Shown here: positions 31,984-43,442 of the stretch, piece after piece
Position numbering within the stretch: the first letter of the stretch is position 1
Layout of the letters: every line of letters starts with the position of its first letter
Assembly: GCA_964036045.1 (NCBI GenBank)
Contig: OZ038381.1
Span: forward strand, 248,001-312,000
Reading direction: 5' to 3'
DNA from: Eutreptiella sp. 'Long Island Sound 2002'
Lineage: Eukaryota; Euglenozoa; Euglenophyceae; Eutreptiales; Eutreptiaceae
Length of the DNA stretch: 64,000 bases
Position numbers and translations under genes: made by a program
Notes under the pieces: model-generated
Told to the model about the DNA's origin: nothing
Databases searched by the model: none
What the model saw: the letters and a program-made list of their open reading frames with translations, nothing else

Positions 31984-32158
31984 CATGTGCAAAAAGAGTG
32001 TCGGTGCAAGTAATTTTTTTTTTTGCAGCAAGGTTGTGTGATTTTTTTTTGCTGTAAGGTCGTGTAATTTTTCTGTTGTAAGGCTCTGTGATGTTGAAAA
32101 AAAACGGAGCAATTGAAAAAAATTGTATTGCGAGTAATTTTTTTACCCATGAACCCGC
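31984..32158 (-). repeat. Dispersed ~175-bp repeat, copy 2 (inverted, intron 4)
   Basis: Near-perfect reverse complement of 28221-28395, running from GTGCAAAAAGAGTGTCGGTG to CCCATGAACCCGC. With copy 1 it forms a 3.6-kb-spaced inverted repeat across exon 4, which could fold in the pre-mRNA. Confidence 0.75.
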
Positions 32159-33369
32159 ACCTCACCTTTAGGATGTTGGGCAGGCCAAAATTGTACCATT
32201 TTTTTGGGTGCTGTCTCGTACAGGGGGATTCTGCAGGGCGTTTTTCCGCACGGAAATTTCCGTATTTCAAATTGGTGCAGAATTTTCGCCACATTTCTCA
32301 CATCTAGCTGCAGTTGGTTGCCTTCAGTTGGTGACAGTGTTGCCTCTGCACCTCAGGACAAAAAAAACAAAGACAGCCACATGGTGCTGATAAATGCATC
32401 AAGTGTGACCTTCAAGGATGTTGGCAGCCTTCAAGCTGATTCTTGACTGTTTTGTTGACCGTGTGTATTCTGGAGATCGGTATCCCAGAATCCTGTCCTT
32501 CCAGCTTGCAAGAATTTTACCCTGCAGAAAACCCCCCCCCCCCTGTAAATGAAAGTCATGCAGTCAGGTAGACTGCGTGGACCCCCCCCCCCCGCAGGAG
32601 CCCCTGTTATTCTTGATTCAATAGTTTGATAGCTTTGTGACATCCCTGGCACAACCTTTCTTCCATTTAGTGTCCTCTACTTGTGAGCCTGCGAGGCCAC
32701 CAATAAGTGACAATCTGTCAAAAAGGAAACAGGATTGTGTCCACAGATTGTATTTGCTACCCCCCAGAACAAGGGTGGCATGTAACACGACTGCAGACCG
32801 AAAATACGCACCCAAGCAACGCTTGTCAATGTCACCTGGGAGCATGCATGAGTCATCTCAGCTACTGAGTACTCTTTTTCTGCCCCCACTGCTTTGCACT
32901 CTAATTCTTCTTTGGGGCCCTTCGCGCCCACTTAAAGGGAGCGGGTCCAAATTATGGAACGTGAAGTATGGAACGAGGTCTGCTTTTTCATGTTTTTTGC
33001 ACCAAGGGGGTGGAAACCCTGGTCCACTGGTTTGTTCCTCTGCTGCACAGGGGGGCTGACCCATCGTGCCATCGGTGATGACACGATGCCCCCTCGCCAC
33101 CACCACAACCACCTGTTGGCCAGAGGCCCCCTTGGGGCTGAAAGTGACCTGCATGATTCTGACCCTTTTTTTTCAGTTCCTTGGTACACCCTTTGTTTCT
33201 ATTGAATTTGTTTCTGTGCTGACCTCACATGAGAAGCCACACATTGGACCCATTGTCAAGGGGTACTCCACATCCTGTCCTGTACTGCCACAGTTGACAA
33301 GTTTGACAAATGGTCCAGCCATTGTGTGACCTCACATGAGATGCCGCGCAGATATGCTTTCAATGATGT

Positions 33370-33371
33370 CA

Positions 33372-33403
<32 letters not shown>
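33370..33403. repeat. (CA)n(GA)n microsatellite
   Basis: About nine CA units followed by about six GA units, in intron 4 of the ePHD gene. Confidence 0.9.
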
Positions 33404-33709
33404 TGAGATGCAGGCTGCGGTAGGAGCACAGCGCACCACCCCCTCTTGTTGCATGTTTGTCACGCATCTTACCCAGTTCCTGAGGCCCGTCGATGGGGCA
33501 TATGAACATCAGAATTTATGGTTCGGTCGCTTCGAGGTAGGACTTAGGAGTTGAACCTCGCAGTTTGTGCAAGTTGGGCGTCACACACACACAGCTGCTT
33601 GAGGGCGGCCTGGCTGCAAGGCTCAGAATATGAACACATGGTTGCGGTATGGTAGGATTGCATAGGAGTTGAACCTCGCAGTTGGAGCATGATTGGAATT
33701 GATACCTTG

Positions 33710-33973
<264 letters not shown>

Positions 33974-34450
33974 AGGATCCCCGACTAACCAGGCTAAACA
34001 TAGGTCTCGCAGCCGAAACGTCGTGGGATCGATTCCCGGATTGGGCATGCCTGGAGGCGGGCGGTGGCAGCCGTGCGTCAAGGGCATCCTTTCTGGGGAA
34101 ATCGCCAAATTGAGTAGGCCACGGAGGCTGCCTCGCTGCCGCGAGCACCACTAGCCGTGAAAGTCCCCATACCCGCAACACGCGGGGCAACATGGCAATG
34201 ACGGGCTCGTTGAACTAATACCGTGGAGCAGGCCCGGCGGAAGCCACAGAGCCACCACCCCACTTCCAGGGTGGTCCTGGGGCAGCGAGCCAGGTTCTGG
34301 CGTAAAGTGCATATCGCACTGGTCAAGGGCAACACAGGGACGCACCGTGGGCCTCCCCAATGGGGAGCGACCCGACCCAAGGACGCCAGTGTGGCTATAC
34401 AGGCTCAACCGGGAGACCTGGTAAAAATGGTGAACCCCCCCCCCCCCCAC
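33974..34450. other. Possible SINE-like or other dispersed sequence in intron 4
   Basis: Contains GTGGGATCGATTCCCGG (about 34022), one base off a Pol III B box, soon after the microsatellite. A matching A box is weak, and the unit ends near a poly-C run (34433-34449). No second copy is in the window, so this is only a possibility. Confidence 0.2.
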
Positions 34451-34868
34451 ACACATAGACAGGTCAAGTATCATTTGGGTGTCATGTTTGTCTATCTTAA
34501 GTATTTTTCAGGTTCGACCAGGTCTGAGTTGAGAAAAAAGATGCTTATAATTCAGGTTGTGGAGTGCATTGCCTCAATTTGCATTTGATATCTGCACCTG
34601 TTTGATGGTGATTTCTTCACGTTCTTTGTTAAATCTTGGTCCCATCCCCCCGTCCCCCCAATTGGGACCTGTTTTTCTATCAACACAACCCAATTAACCA
34701 ATTAAGTCTCACCTCCCCATTGGGACCTGTGCTGCTCACACCACATGTGTTGGGGTCTACAACCTCACTGCACCCCGCCGCTCCCAATGCCAGTTGCACA
34801 CAAGGGGCCGCATCAAACTCAAGGGGCCTGATCATCCCCTCGACAATTTTCTCCTGTCTTCCCTGCAG

Positions 34869-35084
34869 GTCTATGAGAATGATCGCGGCCAGTTCATGGG
34901 ACTTGATGCTGCCTTCCGCCGTTCCTGCAAGGGCGCACTCTGCAGCTTCTGTGGACAGCGTGGCGCCACGCTGGAGTGTCACGTGGAAGGCTGCTTCCAA
35001 AATTATCATGTGGCCTGTGCTATGTTTACAGGCCAGGGAATGGATGAGGAGAATTACATCATGTTTTGCCATAAGCATATATGA
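34869..35084 (+). CDS. ePHD gene, exon 5: PHD half of the zinc finger and stop
   Basis: The acceptor is TGTCTTCCCTGCAG at 34868, phase 0; the exon runs 71 codons to a TGA. It completes the extended PHD finger with CSFC, CHVEGC, then NYHVACA (His-x2-Cys) and a final FCHKH (Cys-x2-His). The spacing matches the atypical PHD of ePHD domains found in Jade, AF10, MLL and RAI1/TCF20-type proteins, which bind nucleosomes or DNA. With exon 4 it sits at the extreme C-terminus, two residues before the stop. The whole protein would be about 687 residues. It is probably nuclear; its substrate is not predictable from sequence. Confidence 0.92.
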   Translation, partial: VYENDRGQFMGLDAAFRRSCKGALCSFCGQRGATLECHVEGCFQNYHVACAMFTGQGMDEENYIMFCHKHI

Positions 35085-38000
35085 GGGTGTATGGTCACCT
35101 CCATGGCTGGTGCTTCCTATGCGTGCACAGTGCGTGCGACAGAGCTCATGCAGGCCTGGCCCAACTGTGCTGTTAGCTGCGGGACAAGTTAATGCATGTC
35201 TATGAAATGTCTGCCCGCCAACGGTTGCATTTGAGTTGATGTCAGTTGCCTCTGTTGTGATTCGTGCAGTTGCCTCATTGAGCAGTCACAGTCACACACG
35301 CAATACACTGTCATGCAGGGCATGACTTCACAAGGCCTGCAGTGGCTTTCTGAATGACCCCCCATACTTCTCTGCCCTCTCCCAAGCCCTTCAATCCACT
35401 GCTCCCTTCAGCCAGTATCTCCAAACAGCTCAGTCCCCAATCTCCAAATACACTCAGAAACGGCAGTCATACCCTCCCTTTCACAACACCCACTTCTACA
35501 GAGCAATGTGATGGCTGTCGTGGGCTTCTCACAGTGGTATTCTCACTGTGGGTTCACAGCATGGTGCAGTACTTGACACGAATGGAAAATTGACAGCATC
35601 GCGCAGGTACCAGTTCACCGGTGCAACGAATGAGAAGCCAGCACCCTCCACTGTATATGCTGGAAGGAGTGCCTGTGTTTTTCAATGCAGGCAGCTGCAT
35701 CCATTCCCCTGTGGGTTCCCCATGCAGTCTCCATTCCAGGGCAAGCCCAGGCATCCACTTTGTAGAGACATGCCACCTGCAAATCTTCAATCGCCTGTTA
35801 GCAGCGCTGCTGCATGGCATTATCTGATTCCAAGATTGTAGTTAAGTGCCGGAAGGAATCAGTAGTCTTATTGTGGCATGTACCATATTCCATGTTTTGT
35901 GCTATTTGACGAGGGCTCAGAGTAGCACTATGCCTGTGGATATCACTACTCACTGCTGGCCATATGACAGGCTGCCAGGTATCACTTTTTGCCACAGAAT
36001 ATTTCTTGTGCGAACAAGCGGTGGGAGCATTGTCTCATTTTGCACCTTGTTAGGGTGCTTCACCAGTTCAGCAGTCTAACCGGTGAACTCTGATCTGTGT
36101 ATTGCATTGTTTCTTTTTTTCTGTTGCATATTTACATCTACAAAACATGGCACTCTCACAGCATGTCTGATGTGGCAGAGATGTTTCATGGTATTGTTGT
36201 ACCTGGATGGCTGGTGGCGCTACTGCGTTCATTTCTGAATTCTGCATGCCTCCCGTTGTTGTGCAAAACAACTAGCTTTGTGTGCTTTTGGACTCTGGGT
36301 CAAACATCACTGATACGATCCCTGCTGCGTACGCTATATTGTTCCTCTCCACTGGCTCAACAGAAAGGTCACGCAAATGCTATGTCTCTGTCACATGGTA
36401 ACAGACCAACATTCGTAGAACACCTCATTCAGAAACACAAGGAGTAATCGGAAAAACATAGCAATTGCAGCATACTGCCCCCATGGTGTTCCTTGCTGGT
36501 GTGGGGTTGCTGGTGTGGGCAGCCTTTGGATGCAATTTTGAAGACCGGAGAGGGGCATTGAGATGGGAAATTATATCGCCAGATACTGTTGGATCAACCG
36601 GCCATGAGGAAGCACTTAGGGCATTTTGGGGTTATTTTGGTTTGGGTATGTCACCTTTTTCTCTGGGACATGGGATTCCCCCCCCCCTTGATCAGCACTT
36701 TCAAAATTGAAAATAGGGGATTCCCAAGTTTTGGGTTGGATTTAAGTAAGTATCTCAATATTTAGTAATAAATTTGAAATGCACAACTATCACAGAATAA
36801 CTTGCGGTGTTGTGCAATGACAAAGCGCAAAGGGCACGCACCGGGGTATCCCCGGTACAGACTTCTGACACATGCAAACTACCTCCACGGAGGCACGTCC
36901 GTCATGGACTTCCCGGAAAATCTTGCCACAAAATTTGCTACCAATTTGTAGGATTCGGAACCGGTTTTACCAACTAATGGACCTTCGACTCCAAAGCAAC
37001 ACTCGGTGAAGAAACACACTTCAATCGCACACTCATTCTTAAGTTGCTCACTGAGTACTTCGCGGCACACAAGCTTCTTTCTCCTATCTCACCGCGCACC
37101 TCTGATCAGTGGTTTGAGGCACTCCATCAGCGTGCCAAGCACACCACAGAGGTAATCATATCTGCTTTCAATTGGCTTCATAACCAGTAGGTGCGGAATT
37201 TTCAACTCTCCAATCAGGGAACGTGTGATGCGCTGGATCCAGCTTCGGCACTTCTTTTGCGACTCAAACCAAATGCCCACTGAATTACTCACAGCGTGAT
37301 CCTTTTCCACAGATAGCAGGCTAGTGTCTTTCCCAAACCAAGGTTGTAGGTATGGTGCTGGAGCAGAGAGTGTGCAAAGGCGGATGTGTGTGGTGGCGAC
37401 GGGGGGGGGGGGTATGCAGTGTACCATGACAGGTACTTAGTCGGAGAGTTGGGAAGGTGAAGCAGCATATTTCCCCACAGTCTTGCCCTTTTTATGCGGG
37501 AGTCTTCTTTGAACCATCCCTGACTCCACCCAATTCACCGATTGCAGCCCTTTCACAATGCCTCCACACAAACCAACGCACCCAGCCGCACCCCCACCCG
37601 AGCATGTCCTCGGTTTAACAGTTTACAACAACACACCTTGGCCGTTTCAGTTCAGGAAGAACGGCATATGCAGCCGCATATGTGTGTACATACACATGCA
37701 TCAAGCCTTGCACAATGAACTGAGTGGAATTGAATCGTACCGGCGCGGGGACAACCGCCACATGCCAAAAAGAAACAACAACAGCCAACTAATAGGAAAA
37801 ACCGGTTATTGGCAATAAATGGCGGTTATTTTCAAAACAATCTGCACAATTGATTATTGTAAAAACTTATTTGGCCCAATTACTCGGAATGGTTGCGGTT
37901 TTAGAGGGTTCTATTAAGCAATAAACATTCTCCAATTTTTGCACTAAAAAGAAGCTTTGTTAGCAACAAAAGATGGTGGATGGTGAAATACAATTTCTAA

Positions 38001-38140
38001 GGTAGCTTCCCCTTAGACTCCTTTTTGAGAGATGGCACAATTTTGGTTAGTGAAGGGTAATTAATCACGAAAACGGGTCATTTTGAAAACCATTAATTGG
38101 CAAAACCAGTTGTTTTCACAAGTACCAGGTTCTAAAGCTA
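35085..38140. other. Downstream flank of ePHD gene, no gene seen
   Basis: Short frames only, none with a recognisable domain or convincing splice sites. The 3' untranslated region and poly(A) site of the ePHD gene should lie in the first part. Base composition falls to AT-rich after about 36700. Confidence 0.4.
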
Positions 38141-38143
38141 TTT

Positions 38144-38440
38144 TTGGATCATGTCGTACACATTGATTTGGAATCCAATTCAATGATGGCAACACTTTCA
38201 AGAAAACTTGTCATTGATCTTTTGTACAAAATTGGCTTGGAAAAATCCGCAACGGACTTGATATTGAGCTTGCAATCCGCGCAAGCTGCAAATACTGTGC
38301 CATTGCCCCACCATTCAAATACTTATTTAAAATTGTTTGACGAGGTTTCAATGTCTTTTGAAGCATTATTTGATAATAAGGGAATAATCAACAAAGAACT
38401 TAATGGAACACCAAATAGTCAATCAAGCTACTTCAATTAA
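38144..38440 (+). CDS. Hypothetical 98-codon ORF in AT-rich DNA
   Basis: An AT-rich frame ending TAA, with balanced composition (IDLLYKIGLEKSATDLILSL) and a second frame in the same strand just after it (38456-38692). The apparent start is a TTG or similar; the first in-frame ATG codons come at NSMMATL. It could be an exon or a remnant of an unrecognised element. Codon use is much more AT-rich than in the ePHD gene. Confidence 0.15.
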   Translation: MDHVVHIDLESNSMMATLSRKLVIDLLYKIGLEKSATDLILSLQSAQAANTVPLPHHSNTYLKLFDEVSMSFEALFDNKGIINKELNGTPNSQSSYFN

Positions 38441-41364
38441 CTGCATGACAAACTTGTGATATTTCAATTTTCATTTGTTTCTTCCACCATCTCGGAATTT
38501 CTATCTTTGGGATTGAATTTTGCTATTTATAATGAAATTGAACTCACAATTTTGCAACATTGCCCGGTATTAGAAATCTCAAACAAAAATTGGAAACTGT
38601 TGCAAACTACAAAAAAGCCTAAAATCTCAATAGAAACTCAATCCTCAACTCAATCATTACACTCGCGAACATCATTTTGCACTCAGCACTAATATTGTCT
38701 TTTGCTTAGTATGGTCAGACCACTTTCTGTGCCCCTATTGGCACCTTTTCCTCCAAAAGTAACAACTGCATGTGCCGTTGTCTACCTATTCAAATTGTTA
38801 AAATGCCTCCCTTGTTGCCACCCTTGTTCATGTGACAAATCAAGTGCAAGCAAATGTGGCAAGTCGGCGGCACTTCCGCACCCCTCTAGACTGCAATGGT
38901 TGACTAAACTACAAATTAGGTCACTCTAATGAGTAAGCAAATAACTAGCAGTAGCTGAAACATTGAAAAACTGGCAAGATACTGAGAACCGAAGAAGGAT
39001 CAATATAAATAAGGCCTACACAGAATGAAAAGATGACATAAACAAGGCCATCCCGGACATGTTTTGGTGTACAACGCCGGCACAATGCACCGTTTTAGAA
39101 TGAAGGGCTGAAGATTGCAAAGCATGCTTTTTCCTATTTAAAATTGTGAGGTTTGCGAAGTGTTTGAGTTTGCTGGTTTACATTGAGTTTCATATTTTAG
39201 CATCGATTATCTACATGATTTTGTCTCCATAGAAAGAAAGAAAGGGCAACGTGAAACGTAAATGAGAAAGAAACCGGAACGGAGGTTGAAGAACAGATAA
39301 AAAAGAGCAACCCTCCACCAAGTAGGGGATAAAACACTGAACCAGCATAAATCTTTCGAAGGCCGTGAACCCCTTGTCCATTGGCATGAGTTTGTGTAAA
39401 TTTGCATAAAGTTGTCGTGCATTCATAACAAATTTATATGTGCTATTTTTTGCTCTCTGATTTCAAAACCGTGTTGCCATATACCAAGTCGCAAACACAA
39501 ATGCAGCAAACGTATCATCGTTTTCCCTCAATGTAAAGCCGGGAATTGCTTGTTCAACCACCGCCAATAATCGGTACTTGTTGAGTTTGATTGATTGAAA
39601 ACAACAATTGGTTCATTTTATCGAAAAATTACAATAACCAGTGTTACGTTTTTGTCTCGAGCAATGTATTGGCGCTCGAACTTCAAACTCTTGTCAACAC
39701 TCTTGAAACCCTTATTGGTGGATGCATACTTTGCAAAACTTAAGCTTTGGGTGGAGAATCTCAATCATCGTTGCTTGTGTTGGTACATCAATTTGAATCA
39801 ATGACAAATATCACTTTTTTTCCGCCATCTCAGTTGCATTCGTGTGCGGCTGGCCATTGAATGTCCCATTGGCATATTGTGCTGCTCCCTTGCTCCCTAT
39901 CCTCCTTGGCCTGGTCATCCTCACTGCGCCGGTGCAAGCCTATTTGCATCCTCAGGGTGGGCCCCTGCAAACTTGCTGCTGGCGTCCGCCAGGTCAGGGG
40001 TGATCGACAGGAGTTGGATCCTACTGATTCGGACAGAAGGTGCAGCTGCTTCCTACTGAGCTCCGGGTGCGATATGAGCGGATAAGACTGAGTGACAAAA
40101 GGTACCGAGCTGATTCCCAATGTAACTCAGTTCTCTTACCGGACACCAGTGGCATGTCTGGCTCGTTGCCACACTCCTCTGGCACCCATCATTGACCCGA
40201 CTCTCTGCTCCTCCTCCTCTGCTCGTTCCTCCTGCATGTTGACGTCCACGCTGATCCCGCTCTGCGGCGCCCTGCAAACTCAGTGCACTGTTGTTGGGCC
40301 CCATTACGTCACCGTGCCACCTGGTGCGAGTCATCGCCACGTTGCTTTAGTCTGCTGGTGACACTCTCATCCACAAAGGCTGCTGCAACACATGGTTGAC
40401 ACACGCCCGGTGAAATGCGGTTTCGCATGAGCGGTACATGGGGTCTGCACGCCGACCTTACCTTGACATTGTTAAATCAGCGGGTCAACGGTGCTAGAGG
40501 CGTGGCTACTGGCAAGTTCCAGAAACTACCGTTCACTGTCTACAAAAAAACCAATGACCGAAATAGAAATAACAATCACCAGTTTTGTATTTCAGCAAAA
40601 CTTCCTCGCCTTGCTCAAATGACACTAGAAAATTTGATTGGTGCAGGGCATGCAGTAAGTTATCTGGAGCCTTTTTTGAACAACCCCCCAGCCCCCTTCT
40701 GTCAATGCTAAAAGCAGGAAATTGCATGATGTGCAACATAGAGGACATGGTGCGCGCACAGTGCCTATATTGGTGCTATCCCAAGCACCTGTCCAACCAC
40801 TCGAGAATGTGGTCCAAAACAGTGAATAAATTCTAGCAAAAGCCGTCCACAAGCCTCCGGGAAGTACCAACCATCCGGAGGCTTCCAGCATGTACAAAGC
40901 AAAAACCAACATCCATGAGACACCGTAACACGCCAAGGCACAACCGATGGCAACTTTCCGTTTTGCCAGTTGTGTCCATAGTATCTTTACGACTACCTGT
41001 ATAAAAATCGTTTTCAGGAAATCAGGGCGTCCCCTGCAGTACAAACCTCTATGACCCTGACCTGAACCTGCATACGTGACCGGGAACAATCCCAGCACCA
41101 AAATTTTTCCTAACAATATGCCAGCCACACAGCTAGTCACGTACACCGGTCGTACATAGACGTGCAGCCTTGGGGCATGTGAGGCAATTAAGAGTGTGGG
41201 TTGTTTTTGTGGGACCCTAGTAAGTAAGAAAAAGTCACTGCCATGTCTTTCTTGGAGGGCTTGATCCAGGCCAAGCCCCCCTTAAAACCCTTTTGTTGAT
41301 GCTAAGACTAACTTAAGTATTTTTATCTCTCTTTCGAAGCCTAAAGTACACTTTCTCAAAGTAA
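38441..41364. other. Gene-poor region before the chromovirus array
   Basis: AT-rich to about 39830, then mixed composition. A minus-strand frame at 40625-41146 has two hydrophobic stretches but no ATG near its start and no family I recognise. The end (41365-41382) is the palindrome CTAGGGTTGTAACCCTAG that directly abuts an LTR. Confidence 0.4.
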
Positions 41365-41382
41365 CTAGGGTTGTAACCCTAG

Positions 41383-42237
41383 TGAAGCGGTACCCAGAAC
41401 CCCATGACCATGGTGGGGTATACAACCGGTCTCCGTGTGCCCACTAACCCCATGTACGGAGGGGAAGACGCCCGGTGAAGCCCGGTGAGAGCCCGGCAGG
41501 AGCGTGTCCCTTGCCGTAAAGCCCCCGTGACGGCATTCCCGCCACTTGGGGCATGTTACCATGTACCGGCAAACTGCCATTTGCCGGTATCTTACTATTT
41601 CACGCCAATCTGCCCCGCACCGCCTTCGGCCGTCGATTCGGCAACCTAACCCTGACAACAGATGTAGGTAAGACGTGTTTGTGTGAGAGATCTGGGCATG
41701 TCAGCTATTAGCGGCCGCATCGGCAACCGATGCGTCGCCCGCTGAGATTTACACATCAGAATATCAGGAATCAACAGGGTTTTATTTTCATATTGTTTCC
41801 GTAAATTTTCACGCTTCCGTTCTGATAATCAATGTTTTGACTGCTGGCGGTTGGCTCGCGACTTTAGCGTAACCGCCAGTTTAACTGTTACCTATAGACA
41901 TTTTAGCGCAATCCGTGACGAAGACTCTAAAGTCTTCAGGAATTGCATTGATGCATCTGCAATTTTCACATTGTACACTCGCAACCTTAATCCGAATTTT
42001 TCAGGATGTCGAAATCGGATTTTCGACTTCGACATCCCCGCACTGGATTTGACCTCTTTCGAGTGGACCTACGTGCTTCCCTATGCATGAATCAACTTTC
42101 CTTTTGTCTTGCCCTCCATTTGTCTTAGAGATATGGGCAAAACAAAGTTGATTCGTGAGGCCACTTGTGAGGGTCATATCTCGTGCTGCTTGCGAAAAAT
42201 GACAATAAGGAAGCATGGGATGTATTCACAATACTCC
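41383..42237 (+). repeat. Chromovirus LTR copy 1, 3'-truncated
   Basis: Starts TGAAGCGGTACCCAGAACCC and matches the LTRs at 43443 and 53194 for about 855 bp, then jumps at CCCGACG/TCATCGG into the 3' internal region. An internal deletion therefore removed the rest of the LTR, gag and pol. The LTR-borne reading frame is stopped here by TGA at 42088-42090 (CGA to TGA). Confidence 0.88.
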
Positions 42238-43442
42238 CGACGTCATCGGCATCGCGATTTTTTGGTGTGTGGTCTGGTTTCATGGCACTAGCGGAATCCA
42301 GACCAGTCGACGTGTGTCTGCAGACTATATATGGCCTGAACTCAGGCGCTTTCCTGTCCACCCTCCTGCATTTGCCTTATCCTAACCATGGCGTGGTTTG
42401 GCGCTCTATCCAGAGTGTGTTTACACGCCTATTACCCCGCTTATTGCTTCTTTTTCTGTTCCCCAGGATATGTGCATCTGTATGTTAAGTGTTGTCAGCC
42501 CATCGCCCAGATTTGACTGTTTTTCCCCCCCGAGGGGATGCGAATCGACATACGAAGGCGCCCTGAGTCGCCGTTTACATGCTCTTACATATGGTCCAGC
42601 CTGGACCAGTACCTGATACAGATTCTTCTGTTTGAGTGCCCGTGATACCGTGTGCCCTAGTGGCTGTGAGGTGGAGATCCTGATGGCGCCAGGCGGGAAG
42701 CCCAGTTGCCTGACTACACTCCCAGCGGTCCGCCACTGTCAGTCCCAGTGTGAGCCTACCGACTCGCAGACGCACATGCAGTTGGGTGGCGGCCTCCGGT
42801 GTTCCTGACCTCGGTCAGTCTGCCTGGGAAACTGGTGGTTTGAGGAGTCGACGCCTCCGCCCACACTGCATGAGGAACCCCTCATGTATGGCCTTCGTGG
42901 TAATAGGGCGAGGGAAAAGACGGCCTTGATGCCCGATCCCTTAAGGAGGAGCTCGTTCGGCTGTACCACTCTGGACTCGCGTCGTGGATATGGACATGGT
43001 GCGCCCGAGGAAGGACCCGTGGGGACTCTCCCCAAGCCAGCGGGCCTTGGGAAGCTTGGGGTAGCCTGATGGATCTTTGTGGTCGCTTTCGACCTGTGGG
43101 ACCACCTCGGTCGTCGTGTGACGCCTATGTTGGCCGTGTGTGCCACTGCCACTGTGGTGGTGACCGTCGCAGCCGGCACCCGGTGCGCCTGGTATGGGTT
43201 AACGGGTCCTTTGGATGCCGAACAATCGCCGCCAGGACCCGGGACTTGATACTTGATACTATACTTGCAGTTACTAACAGCTACAGCACCGTACCTGTCT
43301 TACTGTGGGATTTGACAGCCTAACCTGCGAATCAGCCTGAAGTGGGATGTGACACCCCCCCCCTTCAGGGGATGGTCCTGGGTACCCGCTGCCATGCGTG
43401 GTGTTATCGAGCCCCCCCCAGGGTTTGCTCTAAGGAGGGGGG
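42238..43442 (+). mobile_element. Chromovirus 3' internal fragment with polypurine tract
   Basis: Near-identical to 51985-53193, the region between the integrase gene and the 3' LTR in copy B. It ends in AAGGAGGGGGG (43432-43442), the polypurine tract directly before TGAAGCGG. No convincing gene is visible; short frames on both strands are shared with the other copy only because the DNA is. Together with the truncated LTR it is what remains of an internally deleted element. Confidence 0.88.

Noticed and set aside
40625-41146. 173-codon minus frame with hydrophobic stretches
   Set aside because: It has no ATG near its start, no homology I recognise and no supporting context; hydrophobicity alone is weak.
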